64,000 nt of DNA from assembly GCA_030654395.1 (NCBI GenBank), contig JAURXM010000104.1, positions 1-64,000 on the forward strand. The letters are read 5' to 3'. How positions within the stretch are numbered: the stretch's first letter is position 1; each line of letters opens with the position of its first letter. The notes beneath the pieces are model-generated. The model did no database searches and had not been told where the DNA came from. It saw only the letters and a list, made by a program, of their open reading frames with translations. Shown here one piece after another: positions 45,600 through 54,502 of this stretch. This DNA is from Aquabacterium sp. (lineage in GTDB: Bacteria > Pseudomonadota > Gammaproteobacteria > Burkholderiales > Burkholderiaceae_C). Both the position numbers and the translations under genes were made by a program.

Positions 45600-46794
45600 T
45601 GCGAATGTCGATGACTTTGGAGGACTTCCCACGTGATGGAGGCCGATCTCGGCGCTCGTTGCGAATTGACTCCGCCTTGGTAAGCAAGTCCTCGTAGGAT
45701 ATGGGCCAGTTCTTTGCTGGAGGTGATGTTAGAAAGGTGCCTATCCGTTGCAGCTTGGCTGCCATGAAGCGCATTGAAATGGTCATCTCAGGATAGCTGC
45801 CGTACATGCAACCATCGCACGCTCTGGTTACTTGCTCGACTTCTTTGCGCCAAGCTTTGTCACGGTAAATATCCGGGAATGCTCGATCATAGGCAGGATA
45901 GCTGTTGTCAAGACGATGGTCGCAACACGGCGCGAATTCGCCGTTTGGCAGCAGTGAAAAATAGAGATTAGGGGTGTCGCACACGTTGTCGTTGTGCTTG
46001 CGCCATTCGATTGGCTCGTTGCGAATGAACCGCTTGATGTCGTCAAGGTATTGATCACTGTCAAACAGCAGATAACCTTCTTTACGCATGCCACGAACCC
46101 GCTCAATGATGGAATCGACGATCGGGTACTCGTCGCGCTTGAAGCGCAATGACTGATCGAACGATCTGAAACCGCGCGGATGCCCATAGTCGCTAACGTG
46201 TGCTGGCACTAGGGAAGTGAACCATGAGATGGCTGATCCGAATCGCACGACATCCTCGATGTCACCCATGTTCTGTGGCTGCAACACGCAGCCTAAAGAA
46301 GCGAAACTGTCCTTCTGAGGCAGATACTTTGTGAACAATGCCATGGCCTTGAGCGCTTGATGCCAAGATTCGTTGAAGGCGCCGTTGATTTTGTCCTGAG
46401 TAGCGGGTTGCAGCGAGTCCAGTGAGATGGAGATATCTTTGCCACCGGCTTCAACGGCCCGTGCGATTTGATCTTCCGTTGCAAAGCCATTGGTCTGCAT
46501 GCGCACGTGCACACCACGGGACTCGAACGCCCTGATGACATCGGGTAGGTCCTTTCGTGCAAAGGGCTCACCACCCGTCAACAAAACAATTGCCACACCC
46601 ATCTTGGCAAAATTGTCAGCGATGAGTTTGATCTCGTCGAGGGTCGCTTCCCTCACATCGGAGTTGGCATAGATTATGTTGCATTGCTCACATGTCAGGT
46701 TACAACGAGCAGTCACGTAAAACTGCACATACACCGGCGCATCTTGGAATAACGCAGCCCGCGCAAGCGTCATTTTTGAAAGACTAGAGAACAT
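45592..46794 (-). CDS. Radical SAM enzyme with C-terminal Cys-rich (SPASM-like) region
   Basis: A 400-residue protein with AGGA 7 bases before the ATG at 46794. The [4Fe-4S]/SAM motif CX3CX2C is at C31, C35 and C38 (ARCNLTCEQC), followed by LLTGGEPFARKDLPDV (the GGE SAM-binding motif, about residues 77-92) and MQTNG. A C-terminal cluster region has CCDHRLDN (about 283-290) and CDGCMYGSYPE (about 326-336), consistent with a SPASM/twitch domain binding an extra FeS cluster. Such enzymes mature peptides or modify sugars, lipids and nucleosides. No precursor peptide gene was found next to it. It is translationally coupled to the methyltransferase downstream. The role is unknown, probably in surface glycan or lipid modification given the locus. 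Confidence 0.82.
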   Translation of the reverse strand: MFSSLSKMTLARAALFQDAPVYVQFYVTARCNLTCEQCNIIYANSDVREATLDEIKLIADNFAKMGVAIVLLTGGEPFARKDLPDVIRAFESRGVHVRMQTNGFATEDQIARAVEAGGKDISISLDSLQPATQDKINGAFNESWHQALKAMALFTKYLPQKDSFASLGCVLQPQNMGDIEDVVRFGSAISWFTSLVPAHVSDYGHPRGFRSFDQSLRFKRDEYPIVDSIIERVRGMRKEGYLLFDSDQYLDDIKRFIRNEPIEWRKHNDNVCDTPNLYFSLLPNGEFAPCCDHRLDNSYPAYDRAFPDIYRDKAWRKEVEQVTRACDGCMYGSYPEMTISMRFMAAKLQRIGTFLTSPPAKNWPISYEDLLTKAESIRNERRDRPPSRGKSSKVIDIRNA

Positions 46795-47068
46795 CACGTT
46801 TCCTGAAACACAAAGCCCGAACGACAAGAACCCAGGCGAAAGTACATGATTCTGTCACAACGGCTACCTGCTCATTGCCAAGCAGTGGTAAAGCGAAATG
46901 AGCGAGAACGAACAAAAAAGCGTCTGCAAATTTCCAACCTTAGTGCATTGACCGCAGCGAAGACGTAAAAAAAGCCGAATAGGCCAAATGCAGATGCATG
47001 CCAACTACAGATTCGCACTCTTTGAGTGTACAGCGGAGTCCGCTAAAAGAGCTATGAAAATATGCAGC

Positions 47069-48034
47069 TCACATGTTTATCTTCTCGCCAATGAAGTAGA
47101 GTGGTCGTTGTTTGATTTCATCAAATATTCTCGCTATATATTCACCAACTACACCAATAAGTAGTATTTGTATGCCGCTAAATATAACTATTGATAATAA
47201 AATAGCGGTCAATCCAGGGACTGTTGTGTTGGTGAATAGTTTTAAATACAAAATATATAAGCCACCCATCAGACCTGCGGCGAGCAGCATGATACCTATC
47301 CGAATTGCAAGAGTTAGAGGTTTGCTGGAAAAAGATAGAATTGCATTCGATGCAAAAGCCACCATTTTTCTAAGTGGAAATTTGGTCTCACCTGCAAATC
47401 GTTCTGCCCTAGCGTATTCGAATGGCATGGACTTGAATCCCATCCATGGCACCATACCTCGCACGAAGCGATGCTTCTCGCGCATTTGCTTCAGAGAATC
47501 TGTGGCACGCCTTGACATTAAACGGAAATCTCCTGTGTCTGAGGGGATGTCAATTTCGCACATGTAACGCATTAGTCTGTAGAAAAGGGCAGCGGTGCCT
47601 TTCTTGAATAAGGTTTCACCTGCTCGGCTAACACGCTTTCCATAAACAATATCAACACCCTGCCTTAACGCGATTTGATACATATTGTAAATTAACTCAG
47701 GAGGGTCCTGAAGATCGCCATCGATGATCGCGACATAGTCACCCGACGCATGATCCATGCCGGCTGTGATGGCAATCTGATGACCAAAATTCCGGCTCAA
47801 TGAAATCACCTTAATGCTGGACTGCTGCTGTGCAGCAATGCGCAGTTGCGTCAATGAGTCATCGGTCGATCCATCGTCAACAACGATGAATTCGAACTCA
47901 ATTTCTCTTGAGTGCTTGTCATTGACGAGCACTAATCTGCGGATGGTTTCTGAAATGGAATCCTGCTCGTTGAGGATTGGGATAATGACAGATATTTTTT
48001 GCTTGTGGGTGTTCATGTTATTTATATTACGCAT
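47069..48034 (-). CDS. GtrB-like undecaprenyl-phosphate glycosyltransferase (family 2, two C-terminal TM helices)
   Basis: A 321-residue enzyme of the polyprenyl-phosphate glycosyltransferase group (GtrB, ArnC, DPM1). The GT2 domain has ISVIIPILNEQDSISETI (about residues 15-32), FIVVDDGSTDDSL and AIIDGDLQDPPELI (the DXD-like DGD and QDPPE motif diagnostic for this group, about 105-118). Two TM helices lie near residues 235-260 and 270-295. It would move a sugar from a nucleotide carrier to undecaprenyl phosphate on the inner face. The GtrA-like gene lies directly upstream (167-bp gap), and a GT-C gene lies further up, completing a Gtr-type set. The start at 48034 has no strong ribosome site; an ATG at 48016 is an alternative. 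Confidence 0.88.
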   Translation of the reverse strand: MRNINNMNTHKQKISVIIPILNEQDSISETIRRLVLVNDKHSREIEFEFIVVDDGSTDDSLTQLRIAAQQQSSIKVISLSRNFGHQIAITAGMDHASGDYVAIIDGDLQDPPELIYNMYQIALRQGVDIVYGKRVSRAGETLFKKGTAALFYRLMRYMCEIDIPSDTGDFRLMSRRATDSLKQMREKHRFVRGMVPWMGFKSMPFEYARAERFAGETKFPLRKMVAFASNAILSFSSKPLTLAIRIGIMLLAAGLMGGLYILYLKLFTNTTVPGLTAILLSIVIFSGIQILLIGVVGEYIARIFDEIKQRPLYFIGEKINM

Positions 48035-48201
48035 AGCGCCAGTTGTTGATGGATTAAACTTCTGGTGAGAGCCTGACTTTCATTGTGAATCGGGGTGAGG
48101 TTGTCGCTTGCTATTGGTGTTGTATTCTACGCAAAATACAATCAGCTGCTCATCTATCAATTATTAAATATAGCGTGAATGTGGCGCATATAAATTTTTA
48201 T

Positions 48202-48636
48202 TTACGACGGTCTCTTGTCGCTAAAGAATAATATTCTTGTTAGATAGTTGAGGGTAAACGTCAATCCGCTCGATATTATTTTTGATGCGTATGGATTCAT
48301 TAATGCTAAGTTGATCATGATCCATAGTGCACCAGTTCCAATTAAGAACATGGCCCCGTTGGCTGTAAATGTTAGGTATATATCTTTGATAAAAGAGAAT
48401 TTGCTATTCTTGAAAACTAGTCGCCGAATGAGGGTGACATTTATAATCCCTCCAATAATGAATCCAAGCACGTGAGCAAGGTAAATGTGTTTGGATATTA
48501 ATGTGATGACGGTGAATACAAAAAAGTCAACCGAAAATCCGCAGGCGGCAACCACGGTATATCGAAGTGGATCGCTGCATTTGTTGAATCTCTGATTGAG
48601 TTTTGTAATTAAATTATTCAATTGACGGTAGACCAA
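48202..48636 (-). CDS. GtrA family membrane protein (lipid-linked sugar flippase type)
   Basis: A 144-residue protein with four TM helices. The family pattern is visible: RYTVVAACGFSVDFFVFTVITL (helix one), GFIIGGIINVTLIRRLVF (helix two, with the conserved Asn-x4-Arg) and TLNYLTRILFFSD at the end (Asn and Arg-x-x-x-F). GtrA proteins are thought to flip undecaprenyl-phosphate-sugars to the periplasm. The start is a TTG at 48636 or 48621; neither has a clear ribosome site. It lies 9 bases after the methyltransferase gene. Confidence 0.88.
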   Translation of the reverse strand: MVYRQLNNLITKLNQRFNKCSDPLRYTVVAACGFSVDFFVFTVITLISKHIYLAHVLGFIIGGIINVTLIRRLVFKNSKFSFIKDIYLTFTANGAMFLIGTGALWIMINLALMNPYASKIISSGLTFTLNYLTRILFFSDKRPS

Positions 48637-48645
48637 ATTCGTTGG

Positions 48646-49569
48646 CTAAGTATATTTAACTTTAAAGCAGGCGGTAATGACACCTTGTTTTTTTCTGTCA
48701 AACAAATCCAGTATTGCTAAAAACCACCCAACGGGTGCAAGCAGTGGTAATATAAAAAGATGAAGCACATCTAGAGCCATTGATGGCTTGAGGCTACGTC
48801 GCTTTAGTCTGTAATATAAATAGTTGTGAGTACGTGTTGTGATATTTAGTAGACCCTGGATGTAGCCGAATGTGTTGTAAGGCCACGAGTCAATGAAGGC
48901 AACAGGTTCTAGTCCGCACTTGCTCATTAAAATAGTAAGCGATGATTCGGTAAACTGATGCAGGTGATTTGGCGTGTCAAAATAGGCAAAGGCTGAGCGA
49001 AACCATTTGTATTGACGAGATGCACCATTCGGAACCGAAACGATCATTCTAGAGTCGGCACTCATTTTCTTTGAGACCGTCTTAATAATGTTAATTAACG
49101 CGTCATCTGGAATATGTTCCAACGAATGCCAAGCGGTTACAGTGGTAATCCCAGTTGGTACATCCTCAATATTTTCTTCAATATTAAGATGCAGCGTGTT
49201 TCGAGAGAATTCCAAAGCTTCCGGCGTGATTTCCAGCCCGATGGCGTGACGGTATTTATTCTGATTTAGGAATAAAAATTTACCTGACGCAGATCCTATA
49301 TCAAATAATATATTCATGTCCGATGGTGAGTTGAATTGCATAAGAACACGTGACTTGAATGCATCCAGTCCTGTAGTGCGCTTGGCATCTTCTAGTGTCA
49401 GCGGATCATTTAATATGAAACCCTGCTCGCAATACGAATCTAATGTTTCATGGCCACAATTTGTGCACTGATTATATTGGTTTGTGAATTTGGTGAAATG
49501 AGTGCCTCCGCATATAAAGCAGGGCTTGATGTTTGTGTTCAACGAAGTTTCCCCATTAAATTTCCCCAT
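48646..49569 (-). CDS. SAM-dependent methyltransferase with N-terminal zinc ribbon
   Basis: A 307-residue protein. Two Cys pairs near the N-terminus (CFICGG and CTNCGH, residues about 17-40) form a zinc ribbon like those of sugar C- or O-methyltransferases in polysaccharide clusters. The SAM site is ILFDIGSASGKFLFL (about 86-100), and TAWHSLEHIPDD follows as motif IV. A C-terminal hydrophobic segment (VLHLFILPLLAPVGWFLAIL) suggests membrane contact. It overlaps the end of the epimerase-SDR gene by 31 bases, so translation is coupled. A sugar carried on undecaprenyl phosphate is a likely substrate given the neighbours, which is inference. Confidence 0.8.
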   Translation of the reverse strand: MGKFNGETSLNTNIKPCFICGGTHFTKFTNQYNQCTNCGHETLDSYCEQGFILNDPLTLEDAKRTTGLDAFKSRVLMQFNSPSDMNILFDIGSASGKFLFLNQNKYRHAIGLEITPEALEFSRNTLHLNIEENIEDVPTGITTVTAWHSLEHIPDDALINIIKTVSKKMSADSRMIVSVPNGASRQYKWFRSAFAYFDTPNHLHQFTESSLTILMSKCGLEPVAFIDSWPYNTFGYIQGLLNITTRTHNYLYYRLKRRSLKPSMALDVLHLFILPLLAPVGWFLAILDLFDRKKQGVITACFKVKYT

Positions 49570-51242
49570 AGCTTCAGAGACATGTTTCTTGTAAGAATTC
49601 TCGCCAACATGGACATCGCAAAGGAACGGAGTGAGATAATGCTAACTGTCTTTCTGGAGTTGAGTCCGATCAATATTTGGTTAGCTACATCGGTCGGAGG
49701 CATTAGTTTTTCCCCTTTGTTAATTTTAACGCCATTGTTCATCTGAAAATTTGTCTGCATACCGCCTGGGCAAACAGTCATGATATGCACGCCTTGTTTT
49801 CTCACTTCATGTGACCATGCTTCTCCGAGAGACAGTAATGCACTATTGGTTGCGGCGTAGGTTGCCATTGAAGGTAAAGGCTGGAATGCGGAAGATGAGC
49901 TAATAATTACAACCCGTCCGAAATGCTGGTTGCGCATCGTTTCAACGGCGTTTTGCGCCAAGAAGAGGCGGGCTAAAACGTTTACTGAAAACATTTTTTT
50001 ATGGAGTGTGTAGGAAATATCCTGCATATATCCCTTGAGTCCGATACCGGCACAAGCATATAGCTCAGTTATCGGATATTTATTCCATTGAGCTCCTTGA
50101 GTTAGTCCAGTCAACTCAGATTCTGAACTAAGGTCAACAATTGCCGTTCTGCAGTGTGGGTAGCGGTTGGCAATCGCAGCGAGTCCGTCTCCATCACAAT
50201 CGACTAGCAATAGGTCACTTCTGAGTGGAGCTAATAGATCGACTAGTGCCCGGCCCAACCCTGACGCTGCGCCGGTTATGACTGTTTGTCCGCCGGGGTT
50301 GACGCGTGGATCAATGCGAGCAGCTTCACGTGTAATAACTTCCGATAGAGCAGAACGGGCTGTATGGGAGGGCGCCCATCCAAGGCTACGTAATTTACTA
50401 TCAGATGCAACAAGCGCACCCGACAGCATGGCCTTCAATGAGAATGGAAACCAAGCCATAATTGGACCAATGAGCTTTAAAACAAAGTCTAAAGGAATAC
50501 GTTTGACGTTAGGTTGACTTTGCTTAAAGCATTCGCATATTGAAATAGATTCTCCCGCACAAAAATAGGTTTCCCCTTGGGCTTCTTTGTGAATGGAGAC
50601 AAGCAACAAGGCACGTGCAAGATCGTCAACATGAACGACAGAAAAGTGACCTGGCCAGGCAATTCGACTTAATGGTGATCGTGTGAGAGCTTCACGACAG
50701 AACACAGCAAAATGGCTATCAGATCGCATATCAGCACCGACTACCATGGCTGGACGAACAATGGAATAATTTAGCCCTGAATTTCTTAGTAAACCTTCAG
50801 CCTCCAATTTTGATCTACCATAATCGGATGTCGGTTTTGCTAAGCTGCGCTCGTTCAATGGTTCAGCACAATTGTCTCCGGGCTGTCTGTCAACAGCACC
50901 GATGGTTGAAACGAATGTAAAACGCCGAATGTCCGGGGCAATATTTTTAACTTTATCAATTAGATGGGCCGTCAGATCTAGGTTCGCTCGGCGGTAATGT
51001 GCGCCATTTCCAAAGGTGGCATCGCCCGCACAGTGGATGACATAGTCTATACCAGACATCGCAGATTCAAGGACGTCCCCATTCCAAAGGTCGCCGATCC
51101 AAACCTTCACGCCGATTTTATTCAGATAGATGTCGTAGCGTCTGATAACCACATGCACAAGGTAACCCTGACTTACTAAGTGGCGGCAGACCTGCCTGCC
51201 AACGAAGCCAGCGGCTCCGGATACAAATACACGGGTCGTCAT
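49539..51242 (-). CDS. Fused NAD-dependent epimerase/dehydratase and short-chain dehydrogenase (two Rossmann domains)
   Basis: A 567-residue bifunctional-looking enzyme. Residues 1-305 form an extended SDR/epimerase domain: G9AAGFVG15 NAD motif, STIGAV (Ser) near 112 and YGRSK (catalytic Tyr-x3-Lys) near 141. Residues about 315-540 form a classical SDR: TGAASGLG near 320, NVL in the expected place, and the catalytic Ser region VIISSSSAF. The second active site reads YAATN at about 460, where the catalytic Lys position holds Asn. The C-terminal 50 residues are basic with a hydrophobic part. The fusion suggests sequential redox steps on one sugar substrate, or a catalytic domain plus a degenerate one. 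The gene lies between the GT-C gene and the methyltransferase of the Gtr-like set. Confidence 0.85.
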   Translation of the reverse strand: MTTRVFVSGAAGFVGRQVCRHLVSQGYLVHVVIRRYDIYLNKIGVKVWIGDLWNGDVLESAMSGIDYVIHCAGDATFGNGAHYRRANLDLTAHLIDKVKNIAPDIRRFTFVSTIGAVDRQPGDNCAEPLNERSLAKPTSDYGRSKLEAEGLLRNSGLNYSIVRPAMVVGADMRSDSHFAVFCREALTRSPLSRIAWPGHFSVVHVDDLARALLLVSIHKEAQGETYFCAGESISICECFKQSQPNVKRIPLDFVLKLIGPIMAWFPFSLKAMLSGALVASDSKLRSLGWAPSHTARSALSEVITREAARIDPRVNPGGQTVITGAASGLGRALVDLLAPLRSDLLLVDCDGDGLAAIANRYPHCRTAIVDLSSESELTGLTQGAQWNKYPITELYACAGIGLKGYMQDISYTLHKKMFSVNVLARLFLAQNAVETMRNQHFGRVVIISSSSAFQPLPSMATYAATNSALLSLGEAWSHEVRKQGVHIMTVCPGGMQTNFQMNNGVKINKGEKLMPPTDVANQILIGLNSRKTVSIISLRSFAMSMLARILTRNMSLKLWGNLMGKLR

Positions 51243-51336
51243 ATGTGAATGTTGAGTTAGGCGGGAGACTAGTTGAAAAATAGTGAGAAACGTAGCTTTA
51301 TATCCGGTTTTATTAATGCCTAATTAAACGAGTGAT

Positions 51337-53058
51337 TTATTTTCTCGATGTGCGTATGAGGCAAATTCTAAGGTTCAGAAATTTTGGATTGCGGTCATGA
51401 CTGGAGGTGAACTTAATCGGCCGATCCTCGCAAGTAAAGCCTCGCGCAGTGTAAAACTGCCTTAATCTGGTTTTGATGCGGGAATTTAGGTACGCAGGCT
51501 CATCAGATGTATAGATGTCTAAAATAACTTCCGGGTGTTTTTTTTCTAGGCAGTTAATTAGTTCCATTTCAGAATTGTCTGATGTTACAGAATGCATGTA
51601 AACCATACATGATTCAATGTGAGAATTCGAAGAGAAATATAATCCTGGGTATTCTCCAACCAGAAGGACCCTTTTGTTTTCTGTTATTCCAGCCAGCTCG
51701 TTATTGATCGTTTTAAGGAAGGCCACACGTTCCTTGGTGGTCTTGATAAAGGCGAACTCTGGGGTGCCTTCAGCAGGGTAGGTGGTTTCCCACCACCTTG
51801 CTTCACGGTATGGATGTAGGCTCCATTGTGCACAATAAAATAAAACAACAAGTGCCAGTGCTGTGGTGGTGTAAGCGATACTGCGCGGCGTGGCGCCAGC
51901 CGAGTTGCTGCCTATTGAAGCCATCAGTAATATTGGTAGTCCTACCATGAAAGCGCCTGTTGCTTGGCCGATCCCATTGCCGCTGGTTATACCGATTGTT
52001 GAGGCGTAAACCAGCAGCATGACGACAAACCAGTGAGCCTTATTTGTATATAAAGCTGGCTCATTCGCACTATTTTTAATAGCCCAGAGGTAAGCAAGAA
52101 CACATGCAGCCGCCAGTGCTTGCACCGCGTGTAAATTGTATGCATCTAGTCCGTTCGCAATGGATTTAATTAATTGATAGATAAGGAAGCTAATAAAAAT
52201 CCATTTGAAATACGTCCATTTTCCTTGTAAATGGTATCTTGATATATTGGCGGCCAAGGCAAATGCGACGTAGATGGTGGTGAGGTTTGTTGCGCCACTT
52301 CTGTTTGAGAAAAAAACTGAGCCAACGCCATATCCGCTTGAAAATGAGAGGGAGCGCAAGAATTCACTGGCGCTGGCGAAACTCATGAGCAAAGGTAGCA
52401 CAATCAGCAGTGCTAGGATGTTGGCAGTAACTAATCTGAATATCGCACCTATTTTTTTTTCAGTTAGAAGTCGCATCATGATCAATAAGATCATTGCTAG
52501 AGCAGATGTAGGGTGTGCAAAAGCCGTTACCATCGGGATAACGAGCCATAGGTACTTCGTATCACTTCGCCATTCAAAAAAATTAATGGCGAAAATAACC
52601 CACATTAATTGAGATACGGTGTTGTAGCTTGGGGATAGAATGCCATGATATGAAATGGGGAATGTTAGCGCTAAAGCACACAAGCTGGCTGTGATTTTTG
52701 ACTCCGTTATTTTATTTATTCTTTTTTGAGAATAAATAAATAACGCAAAACATAGTCCGGCCATTAATATTCGCCCGAAGAATATTAGGCCTATATAGTT
52801 GAATAGTTTGTGGTAAATATATAGTGCGGGGTATATTAGAATATAAACTGTTTGTTGTATGAATAAATCATTGCTAAATAGGCGGCCTGTCTCGATTAGC
52901 CCCTTTATCTCGCCGTAATATTGAATTTCATCAGTTAAGTCGAGGCCTCTGGTGATTTTTAGAAATAATATTGTTAATAAAATGAACGCGACGGTGATTG
53001 ACGACACGTGGGCCGTTATTATTTTTCTTGCTGCTGATTTTGTGCGCGTTTCTATCAT
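51337..53058 (-). CDS. GT-C fold membrane glycosyltransferase (putative)
   Basis: About 573 residues from the ATG at 53058 with roughly 11-12 TM helices and a C-terminal soluble periplasmic domain (last 150 residues). The frame stays open to 53235, but those extra residues are basic, lack hydrophobicity and run into the gene-free region. After helix one the loop reads RGLDLTDEIQYYGE, the acidic motif (here DE) expected of GT-C enzymes that use polyprenyl-phosphate sugars. HPTSALAMILLIMM and repeated aromatic helices follow. It would transfer the sugar delivered by the GtrB and GtrA-like proteins to a periplasmic acceptor such as LPS. No close family name is recognisable. The region is AT-rich. 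Confidence 0.65.
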   Translation of the reverse strand: MIETRTKSAARKIITAHVSSITVAFILLTILFLKITRGLDLTDEIQYYGEIKGLIETGRLFSNDLFIQQTVYILIYPALYIYHKLFNYIGLIFFGRILMAGLCFALFIYSQKRINKITESKITASLCALALTFPISYHGILSPSYNTVSQLMWVIFAINFFEWRSDTKYLWLVIPMVTAFAHPTSALAMILLIMMRLLTEKKIGAIFRLVTANILALLIVLPLLMSFASASEFLRSLSFSSGYGVGSVFFSNRSGATNLTTIYVAFALAANISRYHLQGKWTYFKWIFISFLIYQLIKSIANGLDAYNLHAVQALAAACVLAYLWAIKNSANEPALYTNKAHWFVVMLLVYASTIGITSGNGIGQATGAFMVGLPILLMASIGSNSAGATPRSIAYTTTALALVVLFYCAQWSLHPYREARWWETTYPAEGTPEFAFIKTTKERVAFLKTINNELAGITENKRVLLVGEYPGLYFSSNSHIESCMVYMHSVTSDNSEMELINCLEKKHPEVILDIYTSDEPAYLNSRIKTRLRQFYTARGFTCEDRPIKFTSSHDRNPKFLNLRICLIRTSRK

Positions 53059-53818
53059 TTTATTTGTTTGCGTGCTTTCTTTATGTATAGATAATGCATG
53101 GATATGCTTGAGGAGTGGGTCGGTCAGCTTTGCTGACGCATGAACTCTTCGACGTTCATTATGCGGCTTCTTGTCTTTCAGGTGTGCTTTGTTGCACAAA
53201 GCTCCGCGACCAAGTGATCGTCGTTGATGCGGCAAGAGGATGGTGAGCTGACGAGCTATCGCTCGATGTACTGGGTGTGGTGCTCCGCTTCGCTGAGGGT
53301 TTGAGACCCATCAAGGGTGTGAATCGTTGAGAAGGGTAATGTCTCTAGCACTGTCAATGGTGGGTGTTGCGGCGCTCATGGGTACTCAGTCGCAGTTGCC
53401 CCGTTCTGAGTGAGTCTCAAGTGCTGGTCGGGCATTTCCTGCGTCTGTATTTTGGACTAGCCGGACTGCGTCGAATTTGAACGCCGTATTGCTGTCCGGA
53501 AAACGTGCGTCCGCCAGTTCATCTGAGTTGTGCGTTAGCTATTCGTCTCAATCCGTGGGTTAGCGGCATGATCCCCGTTTTTTTGGGGCGGGGAGTGGGG
53601 CTCTTGGGTGCTAGGTAGAAGGCAGGCTTGGTAGGTGCGAAACTGCTTGAATCTGGGTTTGGGCCTCGTGTGGCACACAACAGCGTGGGTGATGGCGCTG
53701 TTTTGAGCTCAGATGGCTGTCGGTGATCTTGTGGCAGGCTTCTACGGTGTGTGCGACGAAAGACCTGGTGGGTTGGGGGGCTCGTTTGTTGTTCGCCTTT
53801 GGCGGGAATGGCACGTAG
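53059..53818. other. 760-bp gene-free region with a short palindrome
   Basis: No convincing gene lies on either strand; open frames here are short, Arg/Pro/His-rich and lack ribosome sites. It contains a perfect 7-bp inverted repeat, gctttgt-tgc-acaaagc (53186-53202), of the type seen at IS ends (reminiscent of IS5-like termini), and a ccccg-T8-gggg run near 53573-53589. GC content is intermediate between the AT-rich genes to the left and the genes to the right. It may be the remains of a mobile element or simply a long promoter region; I could not identify a transposase remnant. Confidence 0.5.
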
Positions 53819-54502
53819 TTAATACGTGGATCTATCGGAGTCCTTGCACATATCTTCAAATTCCAATACCAGAGCCGCAAGGTGGGGGGTGTTTGGTTTT
53901 GCGTTATCCATTACGTACGCAAATATTTCTTCTTTAATATCCTCAAAGCCAAATTTAGCCAATGCATATTCGTTGACGCCAATCGGTTTGTTGGGGATAT
54001 ATTTAGCGAACGGACGTACATTTTTTGTGAGTGCTGAACCCATGGCAACTATCGAATATTGACCTACGACACCATATTGATGAATGGTGCAGCCCATAGC
54101 TAGATTCGCGCCTTTCAAAATACGACTGATGCCTCCTAAAGCAACCATGGGGGTAATAACAACGTGATCCTGGATTATCGCGTCATGCGGAATGTGTACA
54201 CTTTGCATGATGAAAACATTGTTGCCAACTCTGGTTATATCTCGATAACACGGTTTTTGTATGCCTGTATATTCCCGTATGATATTGTTATCACCTATCT
54301 CTATACGGGAGTTTGAGCTGTCGTATCGTGGGTTGCGGGTATCTTGTCCTGGTGCACCAATTGTGACATGCGAGCCTATCCAGTTGTCATTGCCGATGGA
54401 TACAGGTCCTTGAATGACAGCATATGGACCAATCTCGTTGCCCTCGCCGAGGTCGACCTTGCCTTCTAGGATGGCTGTAGAGTGGATTTTATTGGGCTTC
54501 AT
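53819..54502 (-). CDS. LpxA-like left-handed beta-helix acyltransferase
   Basis: About 227 residues. The ATG at 54502 gives MKPNKIHSTAILEGKVDLGEG, the standard opening of an LpxA-type protein; upstream ATG 54610 adds residues unlike the family. Hexapeptide repeats run from about residue 8 to 150 (for example EGNEIGPYAVIQGPVSIGNDNWIGSHVTIGAPG). HIPHDAIIQDHV contains the catalytic His-type site, with Gly-rich turns MVALGG. The C-terminal 60 residues form a helical domain. True LpxA is about 260 residues and lies in the lpxD-fabZ-lpxA cluster, so this is a paralogue that probably acylates a nucleotide sugar, maybe an amino sugar for the surface glycan. Substrate not determined. Confidence 0.75.
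   Translation of the reverse strand: MKPNKIHSTAILEGKVDLGEGNEIGPYAVIQGPVSIGNDNWIGSHVTIGAPGQDTRNPRYDSSNSRIEIGDNNIIREYTGIQKPCYRDITRVGNNVFIMQSVHIPHDAIIQDHVVITPMVALGGISRILKGANLAMGCTIHQYGVVGQYSIVAMGSALTKNVRPFAKYIPNKPIGVNEYALAKFGFEDIKEEIFAYVMDNAKPNTPHLAALVLEFEDMCKDSDRSTY

Noticed and set aside
53611-53880. 89-codon minus-strand open frame in the gene-free region
   Set aside because: It overlaps the end of the LpxA-like gene in another frame and is rich in Pro, His and Arg with no recognisable domain.
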